From contig CADAXK010000009.1 in the NCBI GenBank assembly GCA_902791865.1, forward strand, positions 1 through 64,000: DNA of 64,000 nt, written 5' to 3'. This document shows positions 17,372 through 30,000 of this stretch, piece after piece. Every line of letters begins with the position of its first letter. Positions within the stretch are counted from its first letter, which is position 1. The notes below the pieces were generated by a model. It saw nothing but the letters and a program-made list of their open reading frames with translations. It was not told the DNA's origin and did not search any database. A program made the position numbers and the translations under genes. Source of the stretch: an uncultured Bacteroidia bacterium (GTDB taxonomy: Bacteria > Bacteroidota > Bacteroidia > Bacteroidales > ML635J-15).

Positions 17372-20300
17372 TTGAAATGCTTTAAAAAAATATTACTGCT
17401 TGTCTTGACGGGCATTACAATGATGTCCGCCCATGCACAATTCTACAACGGACACCAGATGAGATTCGGCAAGAATCGCGTGCAGTTCGAGGATTTTGAA
17501 TGGTACTACTACAGATACCCTAAATTCGACACATATTTTTATGCGGGCGGGAGCGACATGGCCGAGATGGCAAATGGGATTGCAACAGAAATGATTCCGC
17601 AACTTGAAAACTTTTTCGACCACAAGCTTGAAAAACGCATGATACTTGTCCTGTTCCAAAATCTTTCGGACTTCAGGCAAAGCAATATAGGTCTCAACAC
17701 AGATGCCGACGAATACAACATTGGCGGAACATTAAAGGTGATTGACAATATCGCTTTCGTGTATACGGAAATCGACAAGAAAAAATTCCACGAACAAGTG
17801 GTTTCCGCCATCGCAAACATTATACTTAACGACATAATATACGGATCCAACATAAAGAACAAAATTGCAAACAATACCCTAATAGGTATGCCCGAATGGT
17901 ACACAAGCGGTCTTGTATCGTACATCGCCCACGACTGGGATGCTGATGCCGACAACCTGAACAAGGTGTATTTCCTTTCCAATAAATTCGACAATATCAA
18001 CCAGTTGAGTGGCATAGATGCAGAAATTATGGGATTCGCAATATGGAATTATGTGGCACGAACATACGGACCTCAGGTGATTTCTAACATTGTTTATCTG
18101 ACAAGGATTACAAAGAGCGTCGAAAGTGCATTCATGTATGTGCTTGGTGCAAACATGAAAACTCTTCAGGAAAACTGGACAGAATACTACAAATCCCAGT
18201 ACGAAGACTTCAACAACACAGCCGACGAACCACAAGGAAACGATGTGCTGAAACGAAGCCGAAAAAACGTGACATACGCACAGGCACAATATAATTCAAA
18301 CTCCGACAAGATAGCGTGGAGCGAAAATAAATTCGGCAAATACTGGATAAAAGTACACGACTTTGGCAACGGAAAGACAAAGAAAATTTTCCGTCGCGAA
18401 CACATGCTCGACCAGATTATCGACAACACTTATCCTATAATACGATGGCATCCGTCGGGACAAATGCTCGGATTCATGATTGAAAAGAAAGGTGAAATTT
18501 ACTACACCACTTACCAGTTCGAAACCAGGGAGAAAAAAGAAATACAGATGCCATCGATGGAAAAGATTAATTCCTTCGACTATTCTGCTGACGGACAGAA
18601 TATTGTAATTGCAGGATTCAACCATGGACAGTCGGACATATTCATTTATAACATTGCAACCAACATAATTGAAAACATAACAAACGATGAAGCCGACGAC
18701 TACGACCCTCTATACGTAAACAAATCGAAACAGATTGTTTTCACTTCGAAAAGAGACGAGGAAAGAATTGGTTCGAAAAAAGACAATACCATCGCAACAC
18801 AAGAAAACACGGACATTTTCATTTATAACGTTGCCGACAAATCCATAAACAGAGTTACAGAAACACCCGACATATCGGAAACTATGCCTTTCAAACTGGG
18901 TGGCGACTATTTCTTCCTTTCCGATAAAAACGGAATCAAAAACCTTTATACAACAAAACTCGATTCTACCATAAGCTTCATCGACACAACTACACACTAT
19001 TCTTACACATACTCAACCTCACAACTGTCGAACTACAAATTCGGAATACAGAATGCAGGATACGACAAGTTTTCCAACAACATTGGCATTAGTTATCGCG
19101 ACGAGAAAAAGTTCAGGATATTTAAGTCGGAAAACAACATGTCAAACAAAGAATCGGGTAGCACACTGAACAGGAAATTGTTTGAAACAACACAAAAGCA
19201 ACAAAATAGCGAAACAAACTTTGAGACAATTGCAGACAATCCCGAAGGTAACGAAGGCGAAATAAATATCAGCAACTACTCTTTCGATCCTGAAGTAGTT
19301 GAAACAATTAGCAAGAAAAAAGACGATGATGAAAAGAATGAAGCGAAATCGGCACGTGCAGCAAAATACCATACTACATTCTATACCAACTACATAATGA
19401 CACAAGTCGACTTCGGATACCTTTTCAACTCGTACCAAAAATTCACAGGAAGTGCTTTTTATTTCAATCCAGGATTCAATTTGGTATTCAAGGTAGGAAC
19501 CGCCGATTTATTCGAGGATTACCGCATAAGCGCAGGTTTCCGTTTCGACCCGGGCATGGATGGCAATGAATATCTTCTTACAATTGAGAACTTGAGGCAT
19601 CGCCTAAACCGTAAGCTTGTACTGCACAGACAAGCCGTATCGGACTTGGATATGAACTACACCAAAACATTCACCCACGAGGCATTCTATATACTACGCT
19701 ATCCGTTTTCGCAAGTCGATGCAATGCAATTTACAGCAAATATTCGCCAAAATAAGGATGTATTCCTTTCAACCGACTTAAACATGCTTGACAAGAAAGA
19801 TGCATACGACTACTGGGGAAGCATAAAGGCAGAATACATATTCGACAATAGCAAAGAACTAGCAACCAATATATTGTCTGGCATCAGATTCAAGATTTTC
19901 GCCGAAGCCTTCATGCAACTCGACAAGAAAAGAACCGACATGGAAGTTGTTGGCGCCGACTTCCGCTATTATCAGCCAATACACCGTTCGCTGATTTTTG
20001 CATTCAGGGCAGCTACAAGCGCATCGTTCGGCAACGCTAAACTGATATACTATCTCGGTGGTATCGACAACTGGATAAACGTGGTGCCATCGCAACAAAT
20101 GTTCAACACCAACATTAAGATTGATCCCGAAATTAACTATGTGTATCAGGCTGTTGCAACAAACTTACGCGGTTTTAGCCAAAACATACGCAACGGCACA
20201 AATTTCGCCGTGGCCAATATGGAACTCAGGTTTCCTGTAATTTCGTATTTCAGCCGTAAACCAATAAACAACGATTTCCTAAAGAATTTCCAGATAATAG

Positions 20301-20557
20301 GTTTCTTCGATGCAGGCATGGCATGGAGCGGACTGAACCCATACGGTGGAAACAACGCATACAACAACGACTATCACGAACAATACCCGGTCACTATAAT
20401 CATTAACAACAAGAACAATCCACTCGTTGCCGGCTATGGAGTGGGCATTCGTAGCAAACTGCTCGGATATTTTGTACGCGCCGACTGGGCATGGGGAATA
20501 AACAACGGTGAAATCCAAAAGATGATGTTCTATCTTTCACTAAGCCTCGACTTCTAG
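17372..20557 (+). CDS. Peptidase-MA-like / TolB-propeller / C-terminal barrel outer-membrane protein
   Basis: A 1061-residue envelope protein. The only plausible start is TTG 17372, immediately after an in-frame TGA; it yields a normal signal peptide (KKILLLVLTG...AHAQ), whereas the first in-frame ATG would cut it off. Residues about 35-290 resemble the gluzincin (peptidase MA) fold: GMPEWYTSGLVSYI matches the second metal-ligand helix. However, HExxH is replaced by HEQVV, so catalysis is doubtful. Residues about 330-560 contain TolB/WD40-like beta-propeller repeats (IRWHPSGQMLGF, SFDYSADGQNIVIAG). The last 400 residues look like an outer-membrane barrel with a terminal LSLSLDF. The family is common in Bacteroidota as a TolB-like protein; its role is unknown. 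Confidence 0.7.
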   Translation: MKCFKKILLLVLTGITMMSAHAQFYNGHQMRFGKNRVQFEDFEWYYYRYPKFDTYFYAGGSDMAEMANGIATEMIPQLENFFDHKLEKRMILVLFQNLSDFRQSNIGLNTDADEYNIGGTLKVIDNIAFVYTEIDKKKFHEQVVSAIANIILNDIIYGSNIKNKIANNTLIGMPEWYTSGLVSYIAHDWDADADNLNKVYFLSNKFDNINQLSGIDAEIMGFAIWNYVARTYGPQVISNIVYLTRITKSVESAFMYVLGANMKTLQENWTEYYKSQYEDFNNTADEPQGNDVLKRSRKNVTYAQAQYNSNSDKIAWSENKFGKYWIKVHDFGNGKTKKIFRREHMLDQIIDNTYPIIRWHPSGQMLGFMIEKKGEIYYTTYQFETREKKEIQMPSMEKINSFDYSADGQNIVIAGFNHGQSDIFIYNIATNIIENITNDEADDYDPLYVNKSKQIVFTSKRDEERIGSKKDNTIATQENTDIFIYNVADKSINRVTETPDISETMPFKLGGDYFFLSDKNGIKNLYTTKLDSTISFIDTTTHYSYTYSTSQLSNYKFGIQNAGYDKFSNNIGISYRDEKKFRIFKSENNMSNKESGSTLNRKLFETTQKQQNSETNFETIADNPEGNEGEINISNYSFDPEVVETISKKKDDDEKNEAKSARAAKYHTTFYTNYIMTQVDFGYLFNSYQKFTGSAFYFNPGFNLVFKVGTADLFEDYRISAGFRFDPGMDGNEYLLTIENLRHRLNRKLVLHRQAVSDLDMNYTKTFTHEAFYILRYPFSQVDAMQFTANIRQNKDVFLSTDLNMLDKKDAYDYWGSIKAEYIFDNSKELATNILSGIRFKIFAEAFMQLDKKRTDMEVVGADFRYYQPIHRSLIFAFRAATSASFGNAKLIYYLGGIDNWINVVPSQQMFNTNIKIDPEINYVYQAVATNLRGFSQNIRNGTNFAVANMELRFPVISYFSRKPINNDFLKNFQIIGFFDAGMAWSGLNPYGGNNAYNNDYHEQYPVTIIINNKNNPLVAGYGVGIRSKLLGYFVRADWAWGINNGEIQKMMFYLSLSLDF

Positions 20558-20821
20558 GGCTGATGCCAGTTTCCATGGCTGCGCCGTTTGAAGGTTTGGG
20601 GCATGCAGGCTCGAAGGCTCACAGGCTTGAAGCCATAACGTGCCGAACGTTATTACGTTTTGGCTGTTAGCCTTTTAGCCTGTTCGACTTTTAGTCCTAA
20701 TGCTTGTGGCGTTTATCGCTACGCTGTTTCTAAGTTTGCTTGCGCGAGCTAAAGGTTAATTTCGTTGAGGGCTTCGCCGTTTCAAGTTTCTATGTTTCTG
20801 TGGGCTGACGCCCGTTTCTGT

Positions 20822-20849
20822 AGAGACGCGCCATAGCACGTCATTACAG
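20822..20849. repeat. Degenerate REP-like palindrome
   Basis: GACGCGCCATAGCACGTC, flanked by TGTA and TACA, is an imperfect inverted repeat. It is similar in plan to 8937-8954 and to the perfect AGACGCAAAATTTTGCGTCT copies at 42849 and 51032. Confidence 0.5.
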
Positions 20850-20904
20850 AAGCCGATGCCCATTTCATGTTTCTGGATTTGAAGATTTGCAGCGGCGCAA
20901 TGAT

Positions 20905-20975
20905 TTGCGCCGATTATGTGCAATGCGTTGCGCCGATTATGTGCAATGCGTTACGCCGATTGAGACACAATGATT
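20905..20975 (+). repeat. 23-bp tandem repeat (TTGCGCCGATTATGTGCAAT...)
   Basis: Two exact copies begin at 20905 and 20928 (period 23), followed by a third, diverged copy that runs into CGCCGATTGAGACACAA. The reverse complement of 42866-42909 has the same order: CGCCGATT, CAATG, CGCCGATTGAGACGCAA. Confidence 0.75.
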
Positions 20976-21043
20976 GTATTTCTAAAAATAATTGTATTTT
21001 CCATTATTTTTAATCTTTATATACTTTATTTACAAAATTTTAT

Positions 21044-21051
21044 TACATTTG
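21044..21051 (+). promoter_or_regulatory. Bacteroidota -7 promoter element (TACATTTG)
   Basis: A TAnnTTTG match 30 bases before the ATG of the giant surface protein. Confidence 0.65.
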
Positions 21052-21081
21052 TCCGTTTTTTAATCGCAAAATTTTTCTACT

Positions 21082-24000
21082 ATGAGGAACTTATATAAGA
21101 GGGAAACGAAAGAATACACGCCTCACAAACTATTTTCAAAAGTAGCACTTTGTGCTATATTATTGTTTTTCACTACGTTTGCTTCGTTTGGGCAGAATGT
21201 AATTTACTCCTGTGGCTTCGAGGATGACACCGAAAACGCCAACTGGACACTTGCCAACGGAGATCAGAGCAACCAATGGTATATTGGTACAGCAGCAAAC
21301 AACGGCGGAGAAAAAAGTCTTTATATATCTAGTGATGGTGGCGTAAGCAATAATTACAACACATCTTCTACATCTTATGTGTATGCTTACCGTGAACTAA
21401 ATATCGAAGAAAATGGCTTATATTATATTTCCTTCGACTGGTATGCCCAAGGAGAATCCAGTTTTGACCTTATGAAGGCATATCTTGTCCCAACTTCGCT
21501 CAACCCCGACTTTTCGGCAGGTGAAAGCAATGGTATGTCGCAAAACAATAACAATGCACCATCTGATTGGATAGCCGCGGGAAACATGTCATCGTATAAT
21601 GGTTATTCTAATTGGCAGCACTGTGCTGTTGAGAAGGAACTCGAAGCAGATTCATACTATCTTGTTTTCTTCTGGAAAAACGATGGGTATGACGGTTCAA
21701 ATCCACCAGCAGCTATCGATAACATAAACATTATGAAAATTACCTGCCGAATGATAGCCAATCTATCAGTAACTGACATTACAACAGAATCGGCAACAAT
21801 AAACTGGACTGAATCTGGATCCGCAGAAAGCTGGGAAGTAATTGTTTCGGAAATAGGACTAAGTGATGAAGAACTCGCAGCCGCTGTTCCTGTAACTACA
21901 ACATCACCATCGTATTCTGCAACTGGATTGGAACATGCACACACATATTATGTATATGTACGCGCCGTATGTTCAGAAGACAGCAAAAGCATTTGGACAA
22001 CAACAACTTTTGCTACTAGAGTATGTATACCCGAAGATATGTGCGAAATACACTACGAACTTTTCGACAGGTACGGTGACGGATGGAGTGGCAATGCTAT
22101 AAAGGTCTTTGATGCGACAACAAACGAGGTGCTGGCAACATGGACAATAAACAGTGGTTCGTCGGCAACAGGATCGCTTGCTATTTGCAACGGCAGAGAA
22201 ATAAGGTTTGAATGGGTTAATGGCAGTTTTGCCTACGAAACTTCATATAATGTATTTGATGTTGATGACGATGAAATATTCTCTGGATCAGGTGAGATTC
22301 CGTCACCGGTGTCATATACAATGTATTGTCCAACATGCCATAAGATAAAAAATCTAAGCGTAATAGACGTTACATCCGAATCGGCAACGGTAAGTTGGTC
22401 GGGTACAACTGATAGCTGGCAACTAGTTTTATCGGAAACCATACTCGACGAAGATGCACTCGAAAATAGCACTCCAATAAGTTCGACCGATTCTTCGTAC
22501 TTGTTTACAGGGCTGTCTATTGGGACAAGATATTATGTCTATGTACGAGCAGTTTGTTCCGATACCGACCACAGCTTGTGGAAAAGCAAGAGCTTCTTAA
22601 CACCCAACTATCCGGCTCCATTGCCATATTCCAACGGTTTCGAGGATGACGAGGAAAATGCAAAATGGACACTTACCGACTGTTCCTCCAACAAATGGCA
22701 TATTGGTTATGCTGTAAACAATGGAGGAGAAAATAGCCTATACATATCAAATAACGACGGTGTAAGCAACGCCTACAACAATTCGTTAACGTCATACGCA
22801 TACGCATGCCGCGAAATAGAGATAACAGCAACAGGAGATTATCAGTTTGACTTCGACTGGCGGGCAAAAGGAGAAAGTTCCTACGACTATTTAAGGGCCT
22901 TTGTCATACCATTTTTGCTCAATCCTAACTTAACAAATTGCGAAAGCAATGGTATTTCTAGCAGCAATACTCCTTCGGGATGGATAGATGCAAGCCAAAA
23001 CGGGTTGATGAACGGACAATCGAGCTGGAAGCATAGCACAAAAATTCTGAACCTTGAAGCCGGGATATACTACCTTGCATTCTTCTGGGTAAACGATAAT
23101 GACCAAGGAGATAATCCACCAGCTAGCATTGATAACATTTCAATCGAAAGAATTATCAATCCTGTTGTTTCTACGGTTTCACATTCAAATGTAAGCTCAG
23201 CTTCGGCAAACTTGCAAGGCAGCATAGTGTTGCACGGTGCATCTGACATTACGGTGCGTGGATTCGAGTATGGTACTAGCGCAGAAAACCTTACCGAAAA
23301 TACGCAAAGTGCCGACGATACCGATGACTTTTCGGCTACGATTACGGGACTTACACCAAATACCATCTACTACTACCGTGCCTACGCCACCAACAGCGAT
23401 GGCTCTGGCTACGGAGAAATAAAGTCGTTCAAAACCTATGGTTCGTATGCTGGACACGATTATGTTGACCTTGGACTACCTAGCGGCACGAAATGGGCAA
23501 GCATGAATGTAGGTGCCGAAAATCCCGAGGACTCCGGCGACTACTTTGCTTGGGGCGAAACCACTGCCAAGGATAATTACAACTGGAATACCTACGGATA
23601 TTGTAATGGAAATGAGGATATCCCAAAACTTACAAAATACTGCAATGATGAGGTATATGGTAACAATGGCTTTACCGACGATTTGACAACTTTGGAAGCC
23701 ACCGACGATGCCGCCACTGCCAACTGGGGTTCAGACTGGCGTATGCCTACACGTGATGAAATCCAGGAACTTATTAACAATTGCAATCGGACTTGGACTA
23801 CGCAGAATGGCATAAATGGAATGTTGTTCACGAGTCGTAACAATGGCAATTTCATTTTCCTGCCCGCTGCTGGATTTCGCAACGATAATACCTTAGAAGG
23901 CGACGGTTCCGTAGGCAGCTACTGGTCTAGTTCGATTGTCTCGGACAGTCCTCTTTTAGCATGGTATCTCTATTACAATTCGGACGATTACCTCATATAT

Positions 24001-27000
24001 AACTACTACCGTAACGAAGGGTCATCCGTTCGCGCTATTTACCGTCAGTCGCCTACTGTGGCAACAAACTCATCAGACAATATAACTCTCACTACGGCAA
24101 CTTTGTACGGAAGCATCTTAAACATAGGTACTTCTGATGTTATTGAGCGAGGATTCATATATGGTACCAACCGCGGAAATCTTACCGAGACGGAACATAG
24201 CGAAACTGCAACAAATGATTTTTCGGCATCGCTTACAGGACTTGCCAACGGCACAACATACTACTATCGAGCCTACGCAACCAACAGCGACACTACCGGC
24301 TATGGCGAAATAAAATCATTTACTACTCCAAGCGGAGAGTTGGGCGACCACTACTATGTTGACCTTGGCCTACCAAGTGGCACACGCTGGGCTACTACAA
24401 ACATAGGCGCAACAAACCCCGAAGATTTTGGTAGCGAATTTGCCTGGGGCGAAACAACCACTAAGGACGACTACGATTGGAGCACATATATATATAGTAA
24501 TGGAGGAGATGGATATAATACGCTTACCAAATACTGCAACAACTCGGAATATGGCGACAATGGCTTTACCGATTCTCTGACATCCCTTGAAGCCGCCGAC
24601 GATGCCGCAACTGTAAACTGGGGCGAAGAATGGATTATGCCATCGGCAGAAGACATGCAGGAACTTGTTGACAATTGCTCCACGACTTGGATAACAATCA
24701 ACGGAATAAAAGGTTTGATGGTAACAAGCAATAGCAACGGCAACAGCATATTCCTGCCTTCTGGTTATGACGAAGGACTTTCCACAACATCAAAATATTG
24801 GTCGAATTCGCTATACACCGACAATCCGTCAGAAGCAAGTTATTTGTCTGTCTATTCTGGAGATTCTGAATCCGACCCAAATTTCAGCATGGGATACGAA
24901 AGCAGATTTATGCCTATGCGCATCCGCCCTGTTTACAAAGTGGAACCGACTGCTATGGATATAGACTATGAACCATATAACTGCGACTTCGAGGATGCTG
25001 AAGAAAATGCAAACTGGGTACTGAACAACGGCAGACAGACAAACAAATGGCACATAGGTTATGCTGTAAACAACGGCGGGGAAAAATCCCTTTACCTTTC
25101 CGACGATGGCGGCGAAAACTATTCGTACAACAATAGAGCGACTTCATACATCTATGCCTACCGCAGGATAAATATAACAGCTGCCGACAAATACCAGTTC
25201 GATTTCGACAGGCGAGTAAGAGGTGAAGGCAACTACGACCTTCTGAGGGCATTCCTAGTCCCCGATTCACTTTCGCATAACCTGACCGCTGGTACAGACA
25301 ACGGCATGAATAGCACCAACAATACTCCACCAGCAGGCTGGATAGACATAAGCACCGCGGGAGTAATGTCGGAACAGATGGGCTGGAAGCACAACTCTAG
25401 CAAATTGCAAATTGACGAGCCGGGCTTGTACTACCTTACATTCTTCTGGAAAAACGATGGAAGCGGAGGAAACAATCCGCCGGCAGCAGTCGACAACGTT
25501 ATGGTAAGGAAATTGCCACCATTCGAGATTACTACGCTTTCGGCACCGCATACATCTACCACAGCAACCCTGGGCGCCGAAATAGTTATCGACAGGGAAG
25601 TTGAAATCACACAGGTGGGATTTGTATTCGGTGAAAACGAAAACCAACTTCTCGATACGCTTAGCATGGCATACGGAGAAAATACTTTCACAAGGCAGAT
25701 TGCCGACCTTACTCCACAGACAAACTACTGCTACCGGGCATTTGCAAAATATGACGACAAGACCGTCTTTGGCGACATTGTTTCGTTCCGTACAAAGTCA
25801 AACGACACCGACGGCACCACCGACAATCCGCTCACCATCGAGAATGCCGAGGAATGGAGCATGTTTGCAGAAGCTATGCTACAATCTGAAAACCAATCTA
25901 CATCGACCTACAAGGGATTCGAGATTTACAACTGTGGCGACGATACCTATTTCGAGCTTACCGCCGACATCGACCTTGCCGACTGCAACAATATTGTAGT
26001 AAACAAGTTCGGCGGACACTTCAATGGCGCAGGACATACGGTCACCATACACTACAATCAGCAGCTTGGCGCGGCAAACGTATTCAACGACCTTGAAAAT
26101 GGCTTTGTCGATAGCCTTAACGTCCTGGTTCCCGCTTCGTTTGATGTGAGATACGATGTAGCAATTTACGGTGCATTGTGCATAAATGCAAAGTCGTCTG
26201 TAATATCCAATTGCACAACGCAGGTTGCAAATGAAAATGTAAAAGTTATGGCACAATCCAGCGGAAAATTTGGCGGAATCGCAGGCAACTCGGTAAACAG
26301 CACCATAACAAACTGCACCAACAACTTGTCGATGGAACTTTCTGCTGATTCTTATTTGTGGGGAGGCGGTATAGTCGGCAACATCGAAGGCGGTTCGGTG
26401 TCGGGATGTACCAACAATGCCGTAATAACCGGCGTATATGCAGGCGGTATTGTCGGACAGTTATATGAAGCAACCTTGTCGTCGAACCTTAATGCTGGAA
26501 ATATAATAGGCCAGGAAATGGTTGGTGGTATTGTTGCAAGTGTTCTTGACGGAAACGTAGTGGTTGACAAATGTATGAACATTGCAGAGCTATATGCTAC
26601 AAACAAAGGTTGCGGCTTCGTGTCGCTGGGTGGAATTGTAGGTTACAATCCGCTCGCTAATCTTACAATAAGCAACTGTGCAAACTATGGCTCTTTCACC
26701 GACATTTCGATGCAGCTCGGCGGTATATTCGGCAATGGAATTGCAACTATGAGCAATAATGTTTCGGTACCACAGTTCTTTGCTACAAATGGCGAAGATA
26801 ACCTTTACAACTGCGTATATCCAACAGTAGGTACAACCGAAGACGATTACTCAGATCCTAATCTTACTGAAACCGATGATTTCTTCGACGAGCAGGTCGG
26901 CGACTTGAGAGTCGACTCGTTGAGGCTGAAGTATAATTCGCGCGGTACAGGAAAGCCAACAGCCGAAATGCTCGGCTCGGAACTCGAATCGACCTTGTCG

Positions 27001-30000
27001 GCAAACTGGAACTACACCGCTGGACTTTACCCGATGCCTGCGGGAATCCCTGAAAACAACAGGACAATAGCCGCACGAATACCTATCTATTTTGCACAGG
27101 ACGAAACTTCGGCAAGCGTAATGAGCAACTTCACCCTGCCGACAACAATATTGGGACATAATGTATCGTGGGCATCAAGCAATCCTAATTACATCTCAAT
27201 ATCGAGAGGAAACGCCACAGTTACTCGACCCACACTTGGCCAGCCCGATGTGGAAGTTAGACTTACCGCAACCTACGAGGGCGAAACAAAGACTTTCATA
27301 GTGCTAGTAATATCGCCGAAAATAGTGCCTGTAAACACAGATTTTGCCTTTATTGAATCGGATTCTTTAGATATAGAAGGTCATTTCGATTCGAATACCA
27401 GCGGCTTATCATATCTCAAAGAATACGGCTTCATATACAGCAAGAAGCCTAATATTTCCGATTCGACAAAGGTAGTTTGCACGAATCTTAGCGAAGAAAT
27501 ACATGATGAAACATTCAATGGAAGATTTTTCTACTATGTAACTGAAACTGAAAGTTTTGTTCCTGGCAAGAGATACTACTTCACTGCTTTTGCAACTACA
27601 GCCGACACAACTTTGTACGGTGAAGTTAACTATTTCAGGACTGTAGGTCCGCCTGATGCCTTGATCTTATACACACAATACCGCGATACAACATCAATGG
27701 GAATTTATGTACATGTATTGTCAGACGATGAAAATGGACTTGAAGTAAACATGTTCTGTGGCACCGACAGGAACAACCTAACAGAGCAGGCAGAGATTGA
27801 ATACAACAGCAACTTAGGCTATTATTACGCACATTTCTACGACCTTCAGCCCGAAACACAATACTGGTTCGTGGCAGAGGCTACCGACAGCCTTGGAACA
27901 TCCCGAAGCGATACAGTTTCGTTCTATACCTACGGAACTTTCATCGACGAACGTGATGACACCGAATATAAATCCATTATAATCGGCAACCAGAAATGGA
28001 TGGCCGAAAACTTGAGATATGGAGGAAATATTCCTTTTGGCACTCAAGGAGAATTATCGTCAACCCTTCCACGCCGCTACAATCCTGGCAATAGTTCTAA
28101 TTCTGTGCCAGAATATGGTTACCTGTACAACTGGCCGGCAGCAATGAACACTGCAACCGACAGCAGCAGCGTACTGAATCCAAGCGGTGTGCAGGGCATT
28201 TGTCCGAATGGCTGGCATCTCCCGAGCAAGGCCGAATGGAACCAACTTTATAAAACACTTGGCGGAGACTGGAACTATGCTGCATCACAGTTGGCTTCAT
28301 ATAACACAGACCCTGAATATGGCGCCATCATTACTGGAACTTACAATTTTGCACGAACAGGTTTTGAGGAAGTAGAAGCTGGTCGATATATGGGACAATA
28401 CGAAGCCGGACAAGATGCTTATTTCTGGTCGGCAACCGAAAAAGGCTCAAACAAAGCCTACAACCGACATATCAACATTAGAAGCACAATGTTCTTCGAA
28501 GAATCAAGCGAAATGTCGTACGGCTTAAGTGTCCGTTGCATCAAGGGTAAAACCATATATGCCGCCTTGGATACAGTAATCATCTGTGCAGATGAATACA
28601 CATACCTCGATACAACCTTTACGGAAAGTGGCGACTACATGCGCAGGTTCTACTTTGCTGAGGATGCCGACACCGCATATTGCTTGCACCTCAATATCGA
28701 CGATTGTTATAGGATGGCTTCGGGTGTAGTAACCGATGCTAGCACAAGTACTGCAATTCCAAATGCAAGGGTTGTCATAGGTAACGCAGTTGCATGGACA
28801 AACGACGATGGTGAATATTCGCTGATGGCACCGAAGGGAACCCAGCCGTTGTGGGTATCGGCAGTAGATTATGCAACATATAGCGAAGAGGTTGATATTC
28901 ACCAGGATACATCTTTTAACTTTGAACTCTACTCTGCACAGATTTCGATAAATGCCGAGGATATTTCGATAACTACGTATCCTTATATGGCGCATTACGA
29001 TTCCATAACCATTAGCAATGTAGGTACAGCCCCGCTAGTCTGGAGTTCGGTTGCCGAATACGAAGGGCTTGAACTTCTGCCCGAACCTGAAGGAACTCGC
29101 CACAGTAGGAATTCGCGAGCTCTCTGGGACAGCATACAGACCTTCAACACAAGGTTCAATGCAGAGCAGGCTATCGCAACCGACGGATTCTTCATCTACA
29201 CTTCGTCGTGGCAGCGTCCTGGCGAGTTCAATCGCTATACACCCGATGGCGAGTACGTCGAAACATTCTTCATCGAGAATGTTGGTATGATTAGGAACTT
29301 GTCGTACGACGGAACATACTTCTATGGAACCGATGCAACCAACGTCATCTTAAAGCTTGACCTTTACAACCAAATAGTTGTCGATAGTATCATTACCGAC
29401 CTGAACAACATCCGTCATTGTTCGTTCAACAAGCAGAACGGAAAACTTCTTGCCGGCGACTGGAACTCGCTATACAGCATCGACACTGCTACTGGCGTAT
29501 CGACACGCATCCGCAACGACCTTGAAAACATATATGGTTCTGCATTCGACAACCTGTCGCCAGGCGGTCCGTACCTGTGGCTGTTCTCACAGACATCGCA
29601 GGATAACGGTCCTTCGGCATACATAAGGCAGTTTAGCCTTAGCGACGGCAATTTCACCGACAAAGCGCACTACCTTGACGACATTGAAATAAGTGATGTG
29701 TCATTGGCTGGCGGCATCTGCGCATCGGCACAGATATTTGACGGCAAATACGTACTTCTTGCCAATGTTCAGAATCCAACTGGACACAACACCATCGCCG
29801 CCTACGAAATCGGTAGAATCAACAACTTGGTCACCACCGACAGGAAGAATGGCGAAATACAACCAAACGAAAGCGTGACGATTATAATAAGCGAATATGT
29901 AACCGAAACAGGCACTTTCAATGCAACAGTAAGATACCATCTTGCCAACGTTATTGGCGACCAGTCGGACGACTTGAATATTTCAATTTCGGCCGTGGTT

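Larger units (their letters stand above)
20558..21043. other. Intergenic region with degenerate repeats
   Basis: About 490 bases without a credible gene. The first half is GC-richer than its surroundings and is made of short repetitive fragments (GGCTCGAAGGCTCACAGGCTTGAAG, GAGCTAAAGGTTA). GAGCTAAAGGTTA recurs near 42750. The second half holds the palindrome and tandem repeat listed separately. It looks like an accumulation site for small repeats. Confidence 0.6.

Noticed and set aside
20905..20975. Possible CRISPR array or small RNA
   Set aside because: Directly abutting 23-bp units without spacers; it fits a decayed intergenic repeat.
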